Shown piece after piece: positions 1 through 10,400 of a stretch of DNA of 64,000 nucleotides (position 1 is its first letter; each line of letters starts with the position of its first letter). Under the pieces are notes generated by a model. It saw nothing but the letters and a program-made list of their open reading frames with translations. It was not told the DNA's origin and did no database searches. Origin of the DNA: Marthasterias glacialis (Eukaryota; Echinodermata; Asteroidea; Forcipulatida; Asteriidae); assembly GCA_911728455.2 (NCBI GenBank), contig OU452233.1:13583214-13647213 (forward strand). Direction: 5' to 3'. Made by a program: the position numbers and the translations under genes.

Positions 1-480
1 TCGTTAGTCTTCTGGGCCGCTAACTCGTCATAATTAATTATATACGGAACATGTGGGTTAGAAGTGCCTTTTTTAGAGGGTTCTGACGGTGGACACAATC
101 ATGTGACCAAATGACCGGTGACGTTTTCAGTCTCAAAGTACGGATTTAATTTCCTTCTCTCGGAAACCAAAAATCTCTTTCTAATTCGTCTCAAATGTTA
201 TCAAGTACTAGAATAAAGTGGTCTTCATAACTATCAATATTTTTTTTATTTTTATTCTTGTCCATTTCGTTGAAATAATTGAAGAAATGAGCATTGCCAT
301 TAACACTTTCAGTATTGTGTTGCCGTTTGTGCGGACATATCACATTCTGTAGGGGGTACTGGTTCTGATGGTCTTCTGTATTTACTGCAATCCCAACTAT
401 AGTTGGGGTGCCCCAACTGTACACTCAAGTTGGGACCAGTCCCAACTATAGTTGGGGCGATTGTCAAATTGGGACGGAAC
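1..480. mobile_element. Partial fold-back DNA element (left-edge copy)
   Basis: This is the right portion of the same fold-back element seen complete at 1315-2253, 21984-22638 and 54050-54704. It ends in the shared terminus GTTGGGACGGAAC, preceded by the short palindromes CCCAACTATAGTTGGG. It is more diverged from the other copies than they are from each other. The left end lies outside the window. The 116 bp that follow (481-596) match nothing else seen here. Confidence 0.7.
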
Positions 481-596
481 ATTTGCACGTAGTTGCCATC
501 AGCTGAGATGACGTACATGTTAAAACATTGGTCGCGCAATCAGTCTATGGTTGGCGCCTCAAAGCGTAGGCTACTCGTGGTGAAGCATATTATTTC

Positions 597-1296
597 GAAA
601 AATAATATTACGACGGCCGGTCATAGGGGCCATTCTCTGCTAAAGTGATCAAGCCTGGTTTTAGAAATGACAAAATATAGAGCTAGCCATAGAGTCGCAC
701 CACTGCAGACATTTTGTTCCAGGCGTATGGCCTCACTGGGACACCGTACTCGTCAGAATCAGCGAAAACTGAGCACACTGACTGCATGGATGGAACAACA
801 GCCATGACAGTTGGTGGCGCCATGTAACCGGCCCATCGAAGAAATCGGATCCAAGATTACAAATACAAAATCTTTGTTGGATCGGAAAACGGTCTCAAAC
901 TTCAAAGTTGCGATTTTAATCAAGTTTCTATTGTTGTTTGCATACCTCTAATGAACAAAGGAAGGTAAGGAAAAGTTTCCATATCCGATTGCCACTTTTT
1001 AAAGTTTCTAATTTTTTTTTTTTCAGTGGATGTTGGGCTTTATTTATTTATTTAGGCCATGGAGGAATATAGGCATAACGTTAGGCCCTATTTATTTGCA
1101 GTATTCCTCTCGAGGAATTGGTAGGTAATGAAACGCTTATTATTGACCTTTACAATTAATTTTAAAAACATGATAAAAAAAATTCAAGCAGACATTTCAT
1201 CGTGAGGCCAGAACTTTTTGGCATTCATGGCGTTTACTTTACATGCTTTAGCGAGTAACCTGAGTGTTGGTGTTACTGTTCATGCTGTTATTAGCT
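597..1296 (-). pseudogene. Truncated duplicate of RS-gene first codons and upstream region
   Basis: Homologous to 19150-19835 and 39760-40445, the 5' end and upstream region of the minus-strand RS-rich genes. Only about the first dozen codons remain (initiator ATG at 631-633 on the minus strand). Homology stops abruptly near 597, where the coding sequence should continue, and unrelated DNA follows. This marks the left breakpoint of the segmental duplication. It cannot encode the protein. Confidence 0.7.
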
Positions 1297-1307
1297 TAGG
1301 GCTTTAG
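1297..1307. other. Single TAGGGCTTTAG junction site
   Basis: In this unit the RS-gene upstream region joins the fold-back element directly through TAGGGCTTTAG. In unit 2 the same 11-mer occurs twice (19834-19844 and 21966-21976) with 2.1 kb between. This is therefore either the unoccupied site of an insertion or the product of a deletion between direct repeats. Confidence 0.55.
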
Positions 1308-1356
1308 CGTTGCTGTTCCGTCCCAACCTGACAATCGCCCCAACTATAGTTGGGAC

Positions 1357-1455
1357 TTTTTTGAGATTTTGACATTATCTGTCGTACTAGCCTAGTACGA
1401 CAGATAATGTCAAAATCTCAAAAAAGGAGTACAGCGCCCCAGTTACTGGGTCTAG
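1357..1455. repeat. Palindromic repeat inserted in the fold-back terminal repeat
   Basis: Arms of about 34 bp centred at 1390/1391 are near-perfect complements and are followed by the tail '...cgccccagttactgggtctag'. The same family forms the larger palindromes at 21823-21968 and 53889-54034, but there it lies next to, not inside, the fold-back element. The family therefore appears to have moved. Confidence 0.65.
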
Positions 1456-1879
1456 GACTGGTCCCAACTTGAGTGTTACAGTTGGGGCTCCCAAACTATA
1501 GTTGGGATCGCCCGTGCAGCTCTACTTAGTATATACACGAAAGCGTAGCTGGAGCCAAAGACGAGGTTTGGAAAAGGCCCTTTAATTTTAAAGCTTTGGT
1601 TGATAGTAGGCCTACTAGTAGTATCGGTCTTCTGGGCCACTAAATCGTCATAATTAATTATGTACACAACATGTGGGTTACAAGTGTCTTTTTTTTTAAG
1701 AGGGTTCTGACGGCTGACACATATGACAGGTGACGTTTTCAGTCTCCAAAGTACGGATTTAATTTCCCTTCTCTTGGAAAATAATAAAATTCGTCTCAAA
1801 TGTTATCAAGTACTAGAATAAAGTGGTCTTAATAACTTCATACTATTATTATTTTATTTTTTATTCTTGTCCATATAAT

Positions 1880-2050
1880 AGACCTTATGCATTGACGTCA
1901 TCATGCCGCCATCTTAGAGGTAAATCGATGATGTAACAATGGAAGCGCAGAGATTTGTACGCGCGGCGCACAGGATTGGCCAATGAACAACCTCATTTTG
2001 ACCTCTAGACGAGGGCGCCCTACTCAAATGACATCATGTGCATAAGGTCT
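1880..2050. mobile_element. 171-bp MITE present only in unit 1
   Basis: Ends are AGACCTTATGCA and TGCATAAGGTCT, perfect 12-bp inverted repeats that continue imperfectly inward (TTGACGTCAT against CATGATGTCAT). It is flanked by AT on both sides (1878-1879 and 2051-2052). The corresponding places in unit 2 (near 22436) and unit 3 (near 54500) read straight through as 'ccatataattgaag', which is the empty site. It inserted after duplication, or is polymorphic. Confidence 0.8.
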
Positions 2051-3202
2051 ATTGAAGAAATGAACATTGTCATTAACACTTTTGTGCGGACATATCACAT
2101 TCTGTGGAGGGGGGGGGGGGGGTACTGGCTGCGATGGTACTCTGTATTTACAGCAATCCCAACTAGGCCTATAGTTGGGGAGCCCCAACTGTAACACTCA
2201 AGTTGGGACCAGTCCCAACTAAAGTTGGGGCGATTGTCAAGTTGGGACGGAACATTGTCGTTGTCAAGCCCAACAATGTAGACGTGAAAATGGCTTGTTT
2301 TTCATGATCTCTTCACTTTGTTATCAATCAAAGTGCCTCTTCCTTTCTGTATACATTCTGTCAACCTTTCTGGACAGGTAAGGATATAAGTAATTTGACC
2401 TAAATTAAGGGAGATAAAAAGAAAAGAAAAGTGGCAGCCGGATACGGCAGTAGAGAGGGCTAGGCTACTACGTAGTACTACATGTACTGTAGCATGTGTA
2501 GCTACTAGTACTAGTACTACTAGACAACCGATAAAGTTAAAATCTCAGCAACAAACAACTAAAGAAAAAGGAGTACAGCGCCCCAGTTACTGCACTGGGT
2601 CTAACCATAGACATATAACACACATGGTCTAACCATAGAGCAAGGACAGAGAACCTGTGATTAATTAAGATCACTGCTGGTCAAAGATTAGACTTTAGAG
2701 CGCCGACTTTATAGGGGCTCTATATTTATCTTTGATGGTGATACCAGCTAGCTAGGGCCTAAAGTCTAAGAGTAATGTAATTAATGGTATTATCTAGGTA
2801 CGCAATGCTCTCTGATCTGATGAGTGATGATGACGATTGACGCTGTACATACTGTGTAGTGTAAGGATGCATGCTGTCTGTTGAGCAGCAGTGTAGGGTG
2901 TAGCTGTCGCTGAACCACCAATCATACTCAAGTCATAGGCTGGCTGGCGCCAAGCTCTGGGGTACTCTGCATATTAGCAATCGCAAGGTCAGGAAGTCAA
3001 ATAGGTCTCATAGTCCTAGTCCTATTGAGCTTCCAAACCTACTTACATGTAGTGTACAGTGTCTTTTTCAGGCAGGACGTTGGACAAGGCCTGCGATTGA
3101 AACAGCTAACAAAGTAAGAATAACACTATTGAAACGGTTAATAATGGCTTCTAGTTCAACAAAAAAAGTGATTACAGATTTTTCATATGGTTTCTGACTC
3201 TG

Positions 3203-3268
3203 TACTCCTAGAACTATGAGGTTTGTTCCGCTATCAATAGCGGAACGAACCTCATAGTTCTAGGAGTA
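3203..3268. repeat. 31-bp-arm hairpin, intact only in unit 1
   Basis: Sequence from 'tactcctagaactatgagg' is followed by its near-perfect reverse complement with a loop of about 4 nt. In units 2 (23564-23594) and 3 the hairpin is collapsed to roughly half its length. Confidence 0.75.
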
Positions 3269-3997
3269 TTGACTCTGTTGTCTGAGTCTGTTTAGTTGTC
3301 TATTTCTTCCTCCATCATGCGTCCATGGTCTAACCTTATGGAAAGATAGGCATAGTAGTAGTACTTTTTAGTAGGCCTATTAGCATTAGTTAGTTGTGAT
3401 AATCATAACCCGACGGTCAGGAGGATGGAGGGTTACGATTATCACAAGTATAAGCATGATTAGTGGGCTTTCTGTTTTAGCTTTTGTGGAGGCCATGGGA
3501 ATGAAAGTTTTAGATTTGCGTCCACTGCCTCCTGCATGCTCTAAAATGTACCACCCCAAAATTTCATTATTTTCTAAACTTCTACAGCACACATTTTCAA
3601 GTTTTCAGGTAACGGGGTATATGTACATAGTTTATGTAGGCCTATCCCCATCATGCAGTTGTCGCTGGCCGATGGAGCGGATCTCCACACACAAATTAAC
3701 AACATGACGTCCGATCTATTGCTCTGATTAAGCATCCACTTAGTCTTGTGTTTTGTGTAGACAAGTAGTCAATTGTTTTTCGTTATCCCACTCTGATGCT
3801 TGCGTGTTGTGCCACGCCATCTGATTATAGCGTGAATGGCTTACGACTATCAGGTTCCATTTCAAAAACTAAACTTTATATTTTCATTTCGTGACAATTG
3901 ACACACCAATTTATTTTACTCAAACCACATAGCGGAAACCATGGCATTGTCATACAAATTCTCAATCAATTAGCGTATTTTGTTGATATCCTCCAGT

Positions 3998-4237
3998 GTT
4001 TGGTTTTGGACAATCATGATGATAAGGCTATCTTTTACGTGAAAAAAAGCCCAGAAACCTGAAACCCCTAGGCAACAAACACTTATGTCTAGTTATTATT
4101 CATTATCTCGAAAAATTGTTTGGTTTTGGACAATCATGATGATAAGGCTATCTTTGACGTGAAAAAAAGCCCAGAAACCTGAAACCCCTAGGAAACAAAC
4201 ACTTATGTCTAGTTATTATTCATTATCTCGAAAAAGT
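3998..4237 (+). repeat. 120-bp tandem repeat, two units
   Basis: The unit begins 'gtttggttttggacaatc'; the second starts at 4118. Unit 2 of the duplication has three repeats (24324-24685). Unit 3 has two, the second cut short by the deletion that removed coding exon 1. It lies in the intron or 5' flank just upstream of the first coding exon. Confidence 0.85.
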
Positions 4238-4443
4238 GATCTCTTAACTTGCAACAGGCTGGTTGTCAGATGTGTTGATTGAAAACTAAGGATAGGAATG
4301 GAGTTTCCCAAAACCATGGAGGCAGCAAAAACCAATCAGTGTTGCCTTTAAGCTGTAAACAAATGTTTTTTTGTGATTGAAGTAATGAATTTGCCTAATT
4401 GCTACAGGTTGACTTTACAAATTGATCCAAGTGTTACTGAAAG

Positions 4444-7400
4444 ATGTCGGCATTTCAGATTTTAAAGACTGCCGATGCTGTTCAACAAGATCGAAGAGTG
4501 AAAATAACCTATGGAAAATTCCATTGGGATCTCAGCAATGTTTGGCTTAGAGATCATTGCAGGTAAAGTGTTAGTTGCGATGATCATATCTTCTGGTCAG
4601 GACTTGCGGAGGGTAACCTCTTGTAACCTTTTTGTTACGTAACGATTCCAAGCTAGCGCGCTTAGTGTAAACAAAAATCCCCTTAACATTGAATTTGTGT
4701 TGTTATTATTGTCATAAGTATTATTACATCTTTCTGTTAATGAAACCAAGGGACCCTCAAAAGTGACCGGCACTGTGACCAGAGGCCTGTAGTACTTGTA
4801 TATAGCCTACCTCTGTAAAGAATACAATTAAGAAATGATCAGTTTTTGACATGGGAGGATGTGCCCACATAGGAAAAACACATGGAATCAGGTAGGCACT
4901 AAAAACCCAATCCGCATGCAAGGCTCCTGTCTAGATTCAAACCGTTGTCATTCACCTCTATGACATTCAGGCTGGTTCAGTGCTTTTGTCTTCCCTGCCT
5001 GTCGCTGTACATGCTGTGTGACAAAACCACTCAGCCAGCCTGAATGCCCTTACTATTATTGGTTTATAATAATGCTTTGAAATTGAAGGCACTATACAGG
5101 ATTGGTCAAGCTGATACTGATAGTGCAGTGGTCTTACTTTGTCCGATTCAATATATACGTGAACAAACAAACCTGTGAAAATTTGGGCTCAATCCGTCAC
5201 ACTGAGGGTGATTTACAGGCAACCAGTTCCAGGCAATCTCCGTAGAAGAAAAGGACTTACATGTACATTTCAATTTTCACATATTTTTCATGAGATAGCA
5301 GCAGACTCTGTTGGAAAAAATACTCCTGTGCTACCAATGTTACTTTTGCATAGTTGTGCAGTTGGTTGACTCAAAGTTGCCTGTAAACGTTGCTTTGTTT
5401 GACAAGGCCCTCAGATTTGACAGAAGTCTGACCGTTACAATAATGTAAAAATGTAAACAGACTGTCACCATTTGGAATAACAAATTGCATTATATGCATA
5501 AGCGGCGTGGTGTGCAGTTTAAAGAGTGCAGGTGCATGAGCGTAACCAATTTTGGTGTAGTTGTTAGGCAGTTGCTGCTGTAGGAATGGCTTACAAGATC
5601 TGTTTTCTGTTTAATAGGCCTCTTGCCTAGTGCTTTCCAAGTTCTGTTGGGAAAAAAGAACCCCTTGCATTAGATGTGACCCCAAGTCCTGCCTTAATCT
5701 AAAACAGATGTTGGGCTACCTCATATTTCCTAATAGCAGCAAGTGCAACAACACCTTCTTTTTCTTGATTCTCTCTAAGGTGTGCGGAGTGTTATGACTC
5801 GGGGACGACCCAACGATTGGTTGATACGTTCAGTATTTCATTGGACATCAAACCTCAGCAGCTGACATGTCAAAAGGATGGGCTGAGTCTGATATGTAGG
5901 TCACTTATAAGCCGGCATGATGATATTCTTAATTTAATCTGATTTCCAATTTTTGACCCTCATAAAATCAGCAAGTTTTGTATGAAATAATCTGAAAATT
6001 CAATAAAAGCCTATACCGTTTAATGTAGGTCAGCCCTTGCTCTCAAGAAAGTTTGCTAACGTTTTTCTGCCAAGGACCAAATGACACAATGGGTCACAGG
6101 GCATTCACCTTCATGTTGCAGCCATTTTTGTCTTATCCCCAATGTTCATTAACAGTTTGTGATACTGATGTTTATTGACGCTAGTTTTTCTTCCAGGCTC
6201 AGTTTGGCTTCATTTATTTGATCAGGGAAGGGCGAAATGGCTGCATCTAACAAAAGACAGAATATCAAATAGTACATGTAGTCTGTATTGACAACTGTAA
6301 TAAGCAGGCATGCAACTTTTCCTCGGATCAGCTGATTGCCTCGTTATTCACTTCACACACATGCCATTGAGAATTGAAAAACACTTTACAAAGTCTCGTA
6401 AAGATGGGAATTTCCTCATTTTGTTAAGTCCAAGTTGCATGCCTGAATAAGGCAACAAGTATAGTACATGGACCCCGATTTTACAAGTTTGGCCGAAGCA
6501 CCCTGAATTGCAATAAGGTCCTTGGAGTTTTTGTTTAGCGCATGTCCTTATCCACAACGTGTGATGCCATCAATTATCAGAGGCCCATTTTAGTAGTTAG
6601 ATTTTATGCATTTAAGCTTAAAGAACTCTGGACTTAATTGAGATTCAGAGTCTGAGGGTCCTACTAAAATTGTGAATTTATATGCACTGCTTAGAAGAAA
6701 AAAAATCAGGTTTTCTAAGATGTGGCTTGCAGAAGAATTTTATGGTATTTCGTGATGGAAAACTTTTTTTCTCTTTTGTTCATTTTTGCTTTTCCAGGGC
6801 CTGATGGTCACCTGACCAATCTTCCATGGCAGTGGTTGATAGAATGTGCACCCAGCGGACAGCAAGCGACCAGTGGGACGACGCCACGTCGCGTATTGTG
6901 GGATGGCGAGAAGATGACAAGCATGCTCCCTCCCGACATTCCATACAAGGAGTTTATCGAGACAGAGGCGGGATTGAAGGAAGCCGTGGAGAGATTCTAC
7001 AAGTTTGGACTGGTGTTCTTCGATGGGAACCAGCTGAACACTGACGATGTTCAGGTTTGGAGAAGCTCTTGCGTGTACATGTATCTATTGCTAAAATTTT
7101 CTGAGCTAATTTATTAAGCAAGATTGCCTGCTTGACAACTTCATGAAACTAGCATGCAGTGTACCCGTGTGACAGATCTGAAAGTAAGTGTGAAGTTTGT
7201 TGAACAGATGTGAAAGTGGGAGAAATTTGAACAGTTTGAAACAGTCGATGCTGGTAATAACTGGTTGCAAAAAGAGTCAATTATTGCAAACTAGGACTGA
7301 GGGAAATGTTTGGGGACATCCATTTGAGTTGCTCTTTACTTCTGTAGTGCTCCTGATCATTGCCTTGGTGCTCCTTGAAATTTAGGTTTCACTCATAGTG

Positions 7401-10400
7401 GTATCCTCTATACCAAGAACAAAATGCCTTACCCTTTAATATTACAACAATGAAGTTTCATGCCTGAAGTAGGCCCCAGTTTCGGCAATCGGAGTGTAAA
7501 TCTTGAAGCTGCAAAGCCATCTAGAAATTACCGTTTACGGTAACACCATTTAGTAATCTCTCAGTGGAGTTGCAAAAGTTATGAAAACAACCCAATGGTT
7601 CTGGAAAGAACCCAAAAGTTCTGGGAAGAGCACAAAGGTTCTGGAAAGAACCCAATGATTCTGGAAAGAACCCAAGGGTTCTGGAAAGAACCCAAAGGTT
7701 CTGGAAAGAGCCCAAGGCTCTGGAAAAAACCCAAAGGTTCTGGAAAGAACCCAAAAGTTCTGGAAAGAACCCAAAGGTTCTGGAAAGAACCCAAGGCTCT
7801 GGAAAGAACCCAAAGGTTCTGGAAAGACCCCAAGGCTCTGGAAAGAACCCAAAGGTTCTGGAAAGAACCCAAAGGTTCTGGAAAGAACCCAAAAGTTCTG
7901 GAAAGAACCCAAAGGTTCTGGAAAGAACCCAAGGCTCTGGGAAGAACCCAAAGGTTCTGGAAAGACCCCAAGGCTCTGGAAAGAACCCAAAGGTTCTGGA
8001 AAGAACCCAAAGGTTCTGGAAAGAACCCAAAGGTTCTGGAAAAAACCCAAGGCTCTGGAAAGAACCCGTTGTTCAACAACTTGATGATAATTCAATTAGT
8101 ATTCTATGACATTAGTTTCTATTTTGATCACACATTGTATGTTTCGAAACAGACCACAAAGCCATGATCTTCATAGGTTCTTTTTTATCTGCAGAAAGCT
8201 GCAAATCGGCTCTCCCGACTACAAGAGACTTTCTATGGTGGTGTTTGTGTAGTGACAGCTGATAACGAGATAGCTGATTTGGCATACTCCAGTGTTAAAC
8301 TGAATTGTCACACGGATACAACTTACTTTACCCAGCCTGCAGGGTATGTCCATGAGTGGAAAAACAATTGAAATTGACAAGCAGGGTATACTGTTCCAAA
8401 CGTCGAGACCACACTGGCTCTTTTCAGAACCACCACTCCTCCCAAAAGAGATTTATACATGGGTGTACCCGCAAGTTTACTAGTTTACTAGTTATAGTTT
8501 CCTATTATCTTTCACACCATGCAAAGCTTCAAACATTACCTACGGTTGAAATAAAGTTTAAGTCAAAATTTGAAAGGCTTGTAGAATAAAAAAGTTCCTT
8601 TTTGCTTCTTTCTACTCAAATAGAATTGGTTTGTTTTACTAGTTTTTTGCCAATTACAGGATTTGAACTGGCTTCGTGTCACCACGCATGCTTGTTGGTC
8701 GAGACATCTGCTCTAGAATAGTGGGGGAGTCGTGGGTTCGAATCCTACTTAAGTAGTTTGTTTATGCCTGTTGTCTTTTTTCCGCAGGATTTGGGGAAAG
8801 CAAGGAGTATGCAGTGTTTGTCACACATCAGTATTGGGTAAACACCCATCCCCAAAAAGAAGTTTTATTGCAATACCCTTGCAGCCAAATTCATAAAGCA
8901 ACTGCATCACATGTCCCCAGAGCTCAGATGTCCCAACAGCCCCTAAAACGTTGTGGTTGTTACTATTGTTATTTGTTATTTACAGAGCCATGTTGTTTAC
9001 ATGCTTCAAGCACGATGGTCTTGGAGGTGAGAATCCTTTGGTGGACGGCTTCCATGCTGCAGCCAAGCTGAAGGAAACCCATCCAGAACACTACCAAGCC
9101 CTAAGCACCATACCACTGTCTGCACACTACAAGGACAAAGAACGACACCTGGAAATGCATTTCACAACGTTCACCCATGACCCTGTGACAGGGCAGCTGA
9201 TGATGATCAGGTAAAAGGTGGTGAATTCAAAGTAGAACGTGGGATTTATAATCATCGCCAGGGAAACCAAAATCAGACATGATATTCCTCTTACTTTAAT
9301 CTGATTTTTGACCACAAAAAATGTTATTAAATAGCCTGAAAAGTCTATTGCAGCGTAGACGCCTTAACTCAAACTCAAACAACGAACTAAGTTTTGATGG
9401 CTTTACTTTCTAGCCAAGAAAATGCTAATTTAATGCACACAAGAAACTACAAATAAGGGAATAAAAGAGTGGTGACCGAGGTCTTCAACGGCCGTTTAAA
9501 ACCAGCAGGGTCGTGGCCGTGTGATCCGAAGACGAGGTCCTTTATCACATGGCCACGACCCTGCAAAGTTTTAAACGGCCATTTAAGACCAAGTCACCAC
9601 TCTTTTATTCCCATTCATAAATGCCCTTTTGGTTAGAGGGTTAAAAAGCGTAATAGGCCTAATGTAGACAAATCCGTTAAAATTGAATGTTTTTTTGAAT
9701 AAGTTATTTTTCAATTCTTGCCACGTCCTCAGGCTCCATTTCACGAAGGGTCAACACTCATACGGTTGCGCATACGCGCGGGCATTGTCAGACTTTACAT
9801 TGAGTACCGCTATGTATTGATTGCGCTGCGTGTAAATTAGCACTGCGTAAGCTAGTGCGCCAACCTGTGTATGGCTATAATGAGCGCAGAACGCGCCTTC
9901 ACAGCTGCAGCTGTGTCTTTATCATCCGTTTAAAAACGGTCTTAAACAGTCATGTGACCACCTTTCAACCAATAGGAATGCCCAAATTTTCCCAAACTGC
10001 TGACTGGGGTATTTATGAATGCTTAATAAAGTACAGGTGGAGACCTAGGCCCTTATGAACAAAGTAAAATAACTGCAGGGAAGATTAAAATGAATGCAGA
10101 AATGACTGGAAAAATGAACTAGGAAACCCTATTTGCAAAATCCCTATTGTGGCTGGTACAGACAAAAAGTTGGGGAAATAAATAGATACTTTATAAGAAA
10201 GACTCTGCAATTTTATCCAAAGCAAAAATAAATAACTTACTTTGGTTTTGCGCTAGCATGCAGTGCACCTACAAAAACTACACTCATCAACCCAATGTGC
10301 TGAGCCTTCAGCCCTCCGCACACATGATGTTACCTGGCCGCACCCAAAAAGCCAACTCACCCTAGCCTAACTTTCTCTGGCCAGAGCTGTAAATCTAAGA

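Larger units (their letters stand above)
1315..2253. mobile_element. Fold-back/MITE-like DNA element, unit 1 copy
   Basis: The left end reads GTTCCGTCCCAAC and the right end GTTGGGACGGAAC. Inverted repeats of about 105 bp contain internal palindromes of the CCCAACTATAGTTGGG type. The interior is AT-rich with a poly-G run near 2107-2121 and no coding potential. Unit 1 is longer than the other copies because a palindrome (1357-1455) sits in its left terminal repeat and a 171-bp MITE (1880-2050) sits in its interior. No clear target duplication was found. Confidence 0.7.
2254..4407 (+). promoter_or_regulatory. 5' flanking region of TMLHE-A with candidate untranslated exons
   Basis: No protein-coding ORF is supported here. 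Splice-like signals that could form a 5' UTR are conserved in all three units: a donor after position 2377 (GGACAG|GTAAGG), then a 42-nt internal exon at 3072-3113 (acceptor after 'ctttttcag', donor GTAAGA), then the acceptor at 4404-4407 before the first coding exon. The exon chain is inferred and transcript data would decide it. The promoter itself could not be located; no convincing TATA motif was seen. Confidence 0.3.

Noticed and set aside
7521-8167. Long ORFs of 166-190 codons on both strands
   Set aside because: They are translations of the 20-bp minisatellite, open in every frame because the unit lacks stops; the pattern is the repeat, not a protein.
8690-8757. Functional tRNA gene
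   Set aside because: Pol III box-like motifs are present but no acceptor stem pairs and the T stem is mismatched in two of three copies.
8787-9071. ORF following 'tttccgcag' in TMLHE intron 4 as an extra exon
   Set aside because: Exons 4 and 5 join in phase and the enzyme sequence continues through the join (PAG then LFTCFKHDG). The ORF is not conserved in length and follows a tRNA-like repeat.
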